Part shown: in pieces, positions 23,401 through 27,633 of the stretch
Layout of the letters: each line of letters opens with the position of its first letter
Position numbering within the stretch: position 1 is the first letter of the stretch
Source: JBAYNW01 sp041678605
Lineage (GTDB): Bacteria; Cyanobacteriota; Vampirovibrionia; Gastranaerophilales; Gastranaerophilaceae
Direction: 5' to 3'
DNA: 27,633 bases
Assembly: GCA_041678605.1 (NCBI GenBank)
Contig: JBAYNW010000021.1
Location: 1 to 27,633, forward strand
Notes under the pieces: model-generated
What the model was told of the DNA's origin: nothing
Seen by the model: only the letters and a program-made list of their open reading frames with translations
Database searches by the model: none
Position numbers and translations under genes: made by a program

Positions 23401-23456
23401 TTATTAGTAGTTCTGTTAGTACCAAAATCTACTCTCTGTCCAATCTTTTGTATCAA
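20439..23456 (-). CDS. Cytosolic M41 zinc protease fused to degenerate AAA+ modules
   Basis: This 1005-residue protein starts at TTG 23456 with AAGGAG 7 nt upstream. Residues ~70-105 resemble a Clp N-domain repeat (ELIDNAALIAKKYGHSEINENHIELAALL). About 250-490 follow a ClpA/B D1 layout without a P-loop: THDSNANPTYLVD replaces Walker A. About 535-770 align with the FtsH AAA+ module, but Walker A reads ESVGSGRKF (Lys to Arg, Thr to Lys), Walker B reads FIENFE instead of FIDEID, and no arginine finger is seen near SFKFIDK. From ~780 an M41 peptidase is intact: HECGH (789-793), CDYGGHSAEKYF and GDLESAT, with D876 as likely third zinc ligand. FtsH's membrane helices are absent. It should be an ATP-independent or scaffold-type zinc protease in the cytosol; the target is unknown. 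Confidence 0.85.
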   Translation of the reverse strand: MIQKIGQRVDFGTNRTTNNYKPVQGEKQPMQNPIETTTINPKLLQKYYINFGAKSSQPTKEQILEQSYSQNAEELIDNAALIAKKYGHSEINENHIELAALLSIREYIEDLDSDAKSYDNSGAYQTPDFFEKIASPEVFKDKKERAKIKPVIDEEILNLTELLSKRPKTGSSPQKPALSKSMTNNIYDMYMEFVQQTQSEMTPVGTDAILSAVFTMNQKESDNRFRKFMNKFCEVTMVDSRKPYEKVHLGLYDDKAKNILKNISLGTNMFITHDSNANPTYLVDSIVDVLCNQGLEFGKINKNNTKITVFNDSIKEHFFLGKVKELAKEEKGNHIVILNEDSMLSNSAKIIENKDGTFTAQAGFSPDFLDLMENQPRNVKIIFIESKNGYYSNMSDPKLQKIFENFGETSFPVLSTEQAKKAFREQPLLMAKIDVPFSKKAIDKAIEASAALEGTYPKKAQKLMKQIASYYIDKKEITEKDVKDYAAEAKDLFKLTGEDSSVEVVFDTGKKLSDMVGKNATKKEAEAIVKQIKNGTLGTKGALIYSQDESVGSGRKFTAKAIAGESKSPYIEINALDFGTKDVNIFGGAALTPEASIKKLFSIVKTQADANPNKAAVLFIENFEYFSVGEYVSQYHQKAMSQLLREMENASKKGLNILVLGSVNDPELIGESTIKSFKFIDKIEVESPSRNIDARKEILTNAIKERKIKIAGETDAEKKEIIKLMAETTKYFPFVYLINLVDKSKTVAFERGHKQIEKADVVEAYLQLTTGRPSSGPISEHSKRIVASHECGHALNLEIMWNLAQKQNIPWHLPDRVNFITLDPRGYYGGAMYHKDGENEEYSFEKTFANLVCDYGGHSAEKYFYNIDGSLGITGDLESATNSATWAVQRMGQGYYTGKKSVGGMHQAPSGRVKANMDKDVDILLANSLTISDLVTEVYADFNREFTDKYSGLVGTGDCLIQGDMFRKELEDWIAKQSEQKRDEIETLNEIILKAIKATQKGQKY

Positions 23457-23602
23457 AATGCGTCTCCTTAAAAAATGTGTATTTCGCTGTCTAATATTTT
23501 AAGTCTGCATATTTATAAATTTGCTAGTATGTTAAGAAAAGGTTACTTTTTTGTAACATAATTAAACATAAGTGTATCGTCATGGGGTTCACGATTTGCT
23601 AT

Positions 23603-24193
23603 TCAAAACCAGTCAATAAGAGCTTTTTCCTCCCCAAAATCGAGTCCGAATTCTTTGGCTATATTATTGTTTAGCAAGGTTTTTCGTCCGATATTATAAG
23701 CTACAGGTTCGGTTTTTATACCGCTTTTTCTCCATAGTTCCGAGGAAATTATTCCCTTAGCTTCATCGTAAACACTGCTATAATTCAAGCCAAGGTGAAC
23801 GCATTTTGGAACTTTATTCTTTGATTCGCCGTTTTTATCGACCGTAAAGAATAGCAACCCGTGTGTTCTGCAAATTATCCCGCGGTATTTGTAAATGCTG
23901 CATTTTTTGTCAATCAAAAACGGACATTCATGCATAAATTCTTTGGTAGCGGTTTTTTCTTTCTCTTTTTTAATTTTTTCAATTTTTTTCTGAATAATAT
24001 TTTTTTCTTTTTCGCTTAAAGTATCATAACCCTTCATTGCGTATTGAAATTCAACCTCCGAAAACGGGTACTCTCCGAATTCACAGCAAAATGAACAGCC
24101 CTCTTTGCAGAATATATAAGGTTTTTGCTGTGCAAAAAATTTTTGCAGGTGTTCACCAATTTTGTCTAAATATTTTTCATACCCTTCAATCAC
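23603..24193 (-). CDS. YkgJ-family cysteine cluster protein
   Basis: The 196-residue protein has the zinc- or iron-chelating CxxxCxxCC pattern: C29, C33, C36, C37 in FCKEGCSFCCEFGEYPF. Then come C90 in ECPFLIDKKCSIY, C98, C108 in YRGIICRTHG and C131. This layout is the YkgJ/UPF0153 signature; the family's biochemical role is not established. The only available start is GTG at 24193, and it has no Shine-Dalgarno. TAGATT lies 6 nt before it on the minus strand, so translation may be leaderless. It is divergent from thrS. Confidence 0.87.
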   Translation of the reverse strand: MIEGYEKYLDKIGEHLQKFFAQQKPYIFCKEGCSFCCEFGEYPFSEVEFQYAMKGYDTLSEKEKNIIQKKIEKIKKEKEKTATKEFMHECPFLIDKKCSIYKYRGIICRTHGLLFFTVDKNGESKNKVPKCVHLGLNYSSVYDEAKGIISSELWRKSGIKTEPVAYNIGRKTLLNNNIAKEFGLDFGEEKALIDWF

Positions 24194-24222
24194 AATAATA
24201 ATCTACACCAAAAAAAATTAAT

Positions 24223-24251
24223 TTGTAATTATTATTTGTCAGTGTTAGAAT
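24223..24251 (+). promoter_or_regulatory. Promoter of thrS
   Basis: TTGTAA (24223-24228) and TAGAAT (24246-24251) are 17 nt apart, with a TGT extension before the -10. The leader is about 69 nt. Confidence 0.7.
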
Positions 24252-24268
24252 TTAATGGAGAAGGTGCG

Positions 24269-24295
24269 GGGAAAATCAATTTTTCCCATATTTTT
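24269..24295 (+). promoter_or_regulatory. Terminator-like hairpin in the thrS leader
   Basis: GGGAAAA (24269-24275) pairs with TTTTCCC (24281-24287) around TCAAT and is followed by ATATTTTT. This could be a weak attenuator. No T-box elements are visible, and the leader is too short for one. Confidence 0.45.
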
Positions 24296-24326
24296 AGAAG
24301 TTTTTAACAGTTAGAAAGAGGATTTT

Positions 24327-26105
24327 ATGGAAAAAAACAATGAATCACTGCATATTTTAAGACATTCGACTTCGCACATCATGGCACAGGCAGTGCAAAG
24401 CCTTTTTCCGAGTGCAAAACTTGCAATCGGCCCTTCGACTGAAAACGGCTTCTACTATGATTTTGACCTGACTGACGGGCATGCTTTCAGCGAAGAAGAT
24501 TTGGTTAAAATTGAAGAAAAAATGAAAGAAATTGTTAAACAAAATCTGACATTCGAAAAATATTTTGTTGAAGATGTTGATAAAAAAATCGCCGAATTTA
24601 ATGCACAGGGCGAAATTTATAAAGCGGAACTGCTGGAAGAACACAGAAATGACAATCCTACCCTGTATTTAACCAAAGATAAGGACGGCAATATCCTATT
24701 TAACGACCTTTGTGCAGGGCCTCACGTTCCAAACACGACTTATATAAAGGCTTTCAAGCTTTTAAAAGTTGCGGGTGCTTACTGGCGGGGCGATGAAAAA
24801 AACAAGATGCTTCAAAGAATTTACGCAACGGCATTCTGGACAAAAGATGACCTGAAGGCCCGTCTGGACTTTTTGGAAGAGGCCGAAAGAAGAGACCACA
24901 GAAAACTTGGCTCTGCACTTGATTTGTTTTCGATAAGAGAAGAAGTCGGCTCGGGGCTTGTGTTGTGGCATCCGAACTTGGCGACCGTGAGAGAAGAAAT
25001 TGAAAATTACTGGCGGTCAGAGCACAGAAAACGAGGTTATCAAATCGTAAATACTCCGCATATTGCAAAATCGCACCTCTGGGATATTTCAGGACATACT
25101 TCGCATTACCGTGAAAATATGTATTTTATTCAGGACGAGGATCAGGAGTACGTTTTAAAACCGATGAACTGCCCTTTCCATATCCTGATTTATCAGGCAA
25201 ACCGTTATTCTTACCGATCTCTGCCGCTTCGTCTGGCTGAGTTGGGAACAGTCTACAGAAACGAACGCTCGGGTGCTCTGGCAGGTTTGAGCCGTGTAAA
25301 AGGGTTTACTCAGGATGACGCTCACGTATTTTGTACCCCGGAACAGCTGATTGATGAAATCAATGCAATAATCGACTTTGTTTCAGACACATTTGCAATG
25401 TTTGATATGCCGTTTGAGCTTGAACTTTCTACACGTCCCGAAAAATACGTTGGTACAATTGAGGGTTGGGATAAAGCAGAAGCAGGTTTGAAAAAAGCAC
25501 TGGATATAAAAGGTCTAAAATACGAGGTAAATGAAGGTGACGGAGCTTTCTACGGACCGAAAATCGACTTTAAGGTCAAAGATGCAATCGGCAGAACATG
25601 GCAATGTTCCACAATTCAACTGGACTTTAACCTTCCTGAAAGGTTTGAGATTAAATATCAGGACAAAGACGGCCTGTTGAAAACTCCTATCATGCTCCAC
25701 AGAGTAATTTTCGGCTCAATGGAAAGATTTATGGGAATTTTAATTGAACATTATGCAGGGGCTTTCCCTGCATGGCTCGCTCCTGTTCAGGTTTGTGTCG
25801 TGCCTATCAGCAACGAAAAGCATACCGATTTTGCCCAAAAAGTTTATGAAAAATTGAACGCTCAAGGCATAAGAGTAAAACTTGACGACCGTTCGGAAAG
25901 CATGAATTACAAAATAAGAGAAGCACTTCAGGACAAGAAAATCCCTTACGTTGCAGTAATCGGCGATAAAGAAATCGAGGCAAATTCTCTTGCCATAAGG
26001 GCGAGAGGCAAAGGCCAGCTCGGCGTTTTTGCAATCGACGAATTCGCAGAAAAACTTCTCAATGAGATTAAAACCAAAGGAAAAGAAACGGTGGACAGTG
26101 TGTAA
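24327..26105 (+). CDS. thrS: Threonine--tRNA ligase lacking the N-terminal TGS domain
   Basis: It charges tRNA-Thr in the cytosol; 592 residues against about 640 for the Escherichia coli type. The protein opens directly in the editing domain (HSTSH at 13-17, later DLCAGPH). The class II core has the zinc ligand Cys in PMNCPFH, motif 2 YRNERSG, the QDDAHVF segment, LHRVIFGSMERF (motif 3), and then the anticodon-binding domain from about 482. An in-frame TAG lies 15 nt before the ATG, so the missing TGS domain is not a mis-set start. AGAGG sits 5 nt upstream. All synthetic and editing motifs look intact. It converges on thiS with 13 nt between stops. Confidence 0.97.
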   Translation: MEKNNESLHILRHSTSHIMAQAVQSLFPSAKLAIGPSTENGFYYDFDLTDGHAFSEEDLVKIEEKMKEIVKQNLTFEKYFVEDVDKKIAEFNAQGEIYKAELLEEHRNDNPTLYLTKDKDGNILFNDLCAGPHVPNTTYIKAFKLLKVAGAYWRGDEKNKMLQRIYATAFWTKDDLKARLDFLEEAERRDHRKLGSALDLFSIREEVGSGLVLWHPNLATVREEIENYWRSEHRKRGYQIVNTPHIAKSHLWDISGHTSHYRENMYFIQDEDQEYVLKPMNCPFHILIYQANRYSYRSLPLRLAELGTVYRNERSGALAGLSRVKGFTQDDAHVFCTPEQLIDEINAIIDFVSDTFAMFDMPFELELSTRPEKYVGTIEGWDKAEAGLKKALDIKGLKYEVNEGDGAFYGPKIDFKVKDAIGRTWQCSTIQLDFNLPERFEIKYQDKDGLLKTPIMLHRVIFGSMERFMGILIEHYAGAFPAWLAPVQVCVVPISNEKHTDFAQKVYEKLNAQGIRVKLDDRSESMNYKIREALQDKKIPYVAVIGDKEIEANSLAIRARGKGQLGVFAIDEFAEKLLNEIKTKGKETVDSV

Positions 26106-26118
26106 AAGGGCCTTCCGT

Positions 26119-26328
26119 CTAGCCCCCGCCGAAGAAGCCTACAATTTCAAAGCTGTCGTTTTCTGCGACAGGCGTTTGGGAATATTTTTCCTTCGGAACA
26201 ATTTCTAAGTTTTTTTCAACCACAAACATGGTTCCGGTAACTTTTCTTTCATCAAGCATTTGCTCGACGTTTGAAGAATTTTTCAGCTCTATGTTTTTGC
26301 CGTTGATTTTTACATTAATTTTACCCAT
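26119..26328 (-). CDS. thiS: Sulfur carrier protein ThiS
   Basis: This is a 69-residue beta-grasp, ubiquitin-like protein ending in GFFGGG. The C-terminal Gly-Gly is what ThiF adenylates before thiocarboxylation for thiazole synthesis. The N-terminal MGKINVKINGKNIEL and EKNLEIVPKEKYSQTPVAENDSFEIV fit the family. ATG 26328 is chosen: AAGGA is 6 nt upstream, whereas the frame's earlier start at 26352 has none. No thiG, thiF or thiH is in the window, so the pathway must be encoded elsewhere. It follows the LuxR-type gene on the same strand by 57 nt. Confidence 0.9.
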   Translation of the reverse strand: MGKINVKINGKNIELKNSSNVEQMLDERKVTGTMFVVEKNLEIVPKEKYSQTPVAENDSFEIVGFFGGG

Positions 26329-26385
26329 TTTGTGTCCTTTTTTGACTAACAAACCAAAAAAAGTTTAGCACAGAAACGGATTTTT

Positions 26386-26622
26386 TTAAACAATATCCTG
26401 CCTTACGGCTTTTACCGCCGCCTGAACTCTGTCATTTACCCCCATTTTTTGCAAGATTGAACAAACATGGGCCTTTGCGGTATGAACACTTACCATCAAA
26501 TCCCTTGCGATTTCCGTATTGCTTTTGCCCATAACTACAAGCTTTAATACTTCAAATTCTCGCTCTGTTAATGATTTCCCCCTTTTGTCGTCCCAGAGGA
26601 AATTTTCTCGGTCTTTTTCCAT
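26386..26622 (-). CDS. Single-domain LuxR/GerE-type DNA-binding regulator
   Basis: The 78-residue protein is almost only a GerE HTH: LTEREFEVLKLVVMGKSNTEIARDLMVSVHTAKAHVCSILQKMGVNDRVQAAVKAV, with the usual LTxRE start and K-x-H-V recognition helix. There is no receiver or ligand domain, so input must come from another protein or from dosage. It starts at ATG 26622, with AGGAG 5 nt upstream; a GTG one codon earlier is possible. The stretch before thiS has no strong promoter, so the two may be co-transcribed. Targets are unknown. Confidence 0.88.
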   Translation of the reverse strand: MEKDRENFLWDDKRGKSLTEREFEVLKLVVMGKSNTEIARDLMVSVHTAKAHVCSILQKMGVNDRVQAAVKAVRQDIV

Positions 26623-26665
26623 CACTTCTCCTAAAGCTCTCTATAAGTATTCAACTGCTGCTTTA

Positions 26666-26671
26666 ATTATA
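26666..26671 (-). promoter_or_regulatory. Possible -10 box of the LuxR-type gene
   Basis: A perfect TATAAT on the minus strand lies 43 nt before the start codon. The -35 region is only a T-run. Confidence 0.4.
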
Positions 26672-26760
26672 AGAGGATTTTTGCTTTAAAAAACTAATGT
26701 ATTTTCCGTTTTGGTGTTTTTTAAGCATTGAGAATGCAGAATTATTTCAAAAAACGACTC

Positions 26761-26914
26761 ACGTCATGCTGAACTTGTTTCAGCATCGCATCAGCGAGCG
26801 ACTTTGCGACCCTGCCTCTTGTTTTCTTTGCGAGGAATGAGCTTAGAAAACAGTGTCGGGAAGATAGATTTTGTTTACAAAATCATCTTCGCGGAAATAA
26901 ATTCAGGGTGACGT
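26761..26914. repeat. 154-bp element with imperfect terminal inverted repeats and two hairpins
   Basis: The ends ACGTCATGCTGAA and (inverted) ACGTCACCCTGAA match at 11 of 13 positions. Just inside the left end, ATGCTGAA pairs with TTCAGCAT (26766-26786). Near the right end, GAAGAT-A-GATTTTG (26860-26873) pairs with CAAAATCATCTTC (26878-26890) around TTTA. There is no coding sequence. It looks like a non-autonomous palindromic element; the CGTCATGCTGAACTTG type of end is widespread in bacterial genomes. Confidence 0.7.
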
Positions 26915-26947
26915 AAACGGGAATAATTCCGCATCTTCATTACGCAT

Positions 26948-26978
26948 AAAAAAAAGACCTTTTTAGAAAAAAGGCCTT
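26948..26978 (-). terminator. Intrinsic terminator on the minus strand with no gene before it
   Basis: AAGGCCTTTTT and AAAAAGGTCTT pair over 11 bp (one G-T) around a TCT loop and are followed by six T on the minus strand. Transcription would have to come from 26979-27580, where only repeats are seen. Confidence 0.75.
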
Positions 26979-27011
26979 GGAATTCTTGTTTCATAATTCC
27001 TCGTGTGTAGA

Positions 27012-27055
27012 AGGTTAGTGTGTGGTAGGTTAGTGTGTAGTGTATAGTGTTTTTA
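27012..27055 (+). repeat. GT-rich short tandem repeats
   Basis: GGTTAGTGTGTGGTA is followed directly by GGTTAGTGTGTAGTG, then TATAGTG. The purine/GT-biased strand and the TAG spacing of 7-8 resemble the other arrays. Confidence 0.6.
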
Positions 27056-27171
27056 AAATTTTATATTATCTTTTGGATATATCGTTCTTATATATTAATA
27101 AAGTATTTTTGATATATAAAATTGCACAATAAGCCAATTTTCTTTACAATTGGTTACAAAGATGTAAAATT
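27056..27171. other. AT-rich intergenic segment
   Basis: Together with the flanking repeats it fills the 961-base gap 26623-27583. No gene, RNA or clear promoter is recognised in it. Confidence 0.4.
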
Positions 27172-27275
27172 GATAAGTCGATAAGTTGAAAGGTTGAAGG
27201 GCTGAAGGGGTGAATGGGTGAAAGGCTTTTACGAAGTGATTAAGTGACTGGGTGATTAAGTGATTAAGTTCAATA
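27172..27275 (+). repeat. 13-unit 8-bp-phased degenerate array
   Basis: Units keep perfect 8-bp register throughout. Seven begin with GA (GATAAGTC, GATAAGTT, GAAAGGTT, GAAGGGCT and so on to 27227). Then come TTTACGAA, GTGATTAA, GTGACTGG, GTGATTAA, GTGATTAA and GTTCAATA. The second half is the inner part of the module shared with 148-237. Confidence 0.88.
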
Positions 27276-27315
27276 ATGCTTCGCAAATTTTTAAAAAAAA
27301 GGTAACAGGGAACGG
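27224..27315 (-). repeat. Inverted copy of the 148-237 repeat module
   Basis: This is near-identical to the reverse complement of 148-237. A frame through it on the minus strand gives the same peptide (LRSIIELNHLITQSLNHF) as the left copy and is not a gene. Confidence 0.88.
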
Positions 27316-27322
27316 AATTTCC

Positions 27323-27364
27323 CGTCGTTGCGAGGAGAAACAAAGTTTCGACGCGGCAATCCAA
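27323..27364 (+). repeat. Third copy of the CGTC-TTGCGAGGAG-GCAATCC element
   Basis: CGTCGTTGCGAGGAG and a terminal GGCAATCC bracket a diverged middle. The ACGGAATTTC before it is shared with the copy at 6061, which shows the two repeat types move or spread as a composite block. Confidence 0.7.
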
Positions 27365-27385
27365 AAAATTGCCTCATTATTCCTG

Positions 27386-27510
27386 AAAGGCTTTTTACGA
27401 AGTGATTAAGTGACTGTGACTGGGTTGAATGGTCGCAAGGTCGAAGAGGTTGAAGGGCTTAAGGGGTGAATGGGTGAAGGGGTGAAAGGTCGAAGGGTCG
27501 AACAGTTCAA
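27386..27510 (+). repeat. Second 8-bp-period array near the right edge
   Basis: It begins with GAAAGGCTTTTTACGAAGTG, a partial copy of the start of the previous module. It continues with about 13 units of the GAANGGTY type, mostly 8 bp with a few 7- or 9-bp slips, ending at GAACAGTTCAA. Confidence 0.82.
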
Positions 27511-27583
27511 TTGAGACCTTAAGAAATTTTAATGAAACTTGAAAGAAATGTAGTAATATATTTTAAGTAAAGGAGACATTAAA

Positions 27584-27633
27584 ATGAAAACGATTTTTAC
27601 AAAAGAACAAATTAGGCAAATTCTAAAGGAGAA
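27584..27633 (+). CDS. Start of a gene cut by the window edge
   Basis: ATG is preceded by AAAGGAG at 8 nt, an optimal ribosome binding site. The 16 visible residues, MKTIFTKEQIRQILKE, are too few to name a family. The beginning looks cytosolic, without a signal peptide. Confidence 0.7.
   Translation, partial: MKTIFTKEQIRQILKE

Noticed and set aside
23542..23557. GTTAC-N6-GTAAC palindrome upstream of the M41 gene
   Set aside because: Arms are only 5 bp around a T-run in AT-rich DNA, likely by chance; no promoter is aligned with it.
24252..24326. A T-box riboswitch before thrS
   Set aside because: The leader is only about 70 nt and lacks T-box and specifier-loop elements; only a short hairpin is present.
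26119..26328. thiS as the detached TGS domain of ThrRS (both are beta-grasp folds)
   Set aside because: It is on the opposite strand and ends in a Gly-Gly tail needed for sulfur transfer, which TGS domains lack.
27095..27364. An 89-residue open frame on the minus strand
   Set aside because: It is made of the repeat module and the array beside it; no start signal and no family-like features.
1..27633. A CRISPR array among the repeats
   Set aside because: Repeats are 7-8 bp in period or single dispersed copies; there are no 25-40 bp repeats with regular unique spacers and no cas genes.

Overview
The window reads as a chromosomal segment of a low-GC, non-photosynthetic bacterium. It fits best an uncultured gut member of Gastranaerophilales (Melainabacteria/Vampirovibrionia, the non-photosynthetic sister line of Cyanobacteria). 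The basis is the FTLAEVLITLG type prepilin start with its DYPW ending, a lone type IV pilus operon, a pyrophosphate-dependent phosphofructokinase, a GH57/DUF3536 glucan enzyme and short-period tandem repeats. This assignment is inference; no marker was searched. There is no phage, insertion sequence with transposase, CRISPR array, rRNA or convincing tRNA.

Layout. 1-291: dispersed repeats. 292-1971 (-): pfp. 2083-2874 (+): rpsP with promoter, structured leader, long acidic tail and a strong terminator. 2959-3795 (-): a prepilin-like gene whose leader is built almost wholly of dispersed repeats. 3968-5076 (-): rpmH, attenuator-like hairpin, rnpA and an unknown Lys-rich gene. 5164-5991 (+): proC. 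5992-6295: repeats. 6296-12784 (-): compact pilus operon in transcription order PilP/GspC-like, secretin PilQ, ATPase PilB, platform PilC, then a 98-residue unknown. 13002-17808 (+): U32-family protein, exported small protein, GH57 enzyme. 17835-18528 (-): MNT/HEPN pair. 18769-20396 (+): HTH/coiled-coil protein and recA. 20439-23456 (-): a 1005-residue protein joining degenerate AAA+ modules to an intact M41 zinc peptidase. 23603-24193 (-): Cys-cluster protein. 24327-26105 (+): thrS without a TGS domain. 26119-26622 (-): thiS and a single-domain LuxR-type regulator. 26623-27583: about 960 bases of mosaic repeats. 27584-end (+): start of another gene.

Most of the genes are housekeeping (glycolysis, ribosome, RNase P, proline, recombination, tRNA charging, thiamin). 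The two most unusual items are: (1) the cytosolic M41 protease, whose ATPase modules have lost Walker A and Walker B residues while the HExxH site and third ligand remain; and (2) a mosaic repeat system. That system has 8-bp-phased degenerate tandem arrays, an approximately 90-bp module found inverted at both ends of the window, and small elements with terminal inverted repeats. It sits mostly between genes but in one case has been written in frame into a prepilin leader, recalling Rickettsia palindromic elements. The 8-bp arrays recall, but do not match, the heptamer STRR repeats of filamentous cyanobacteria.
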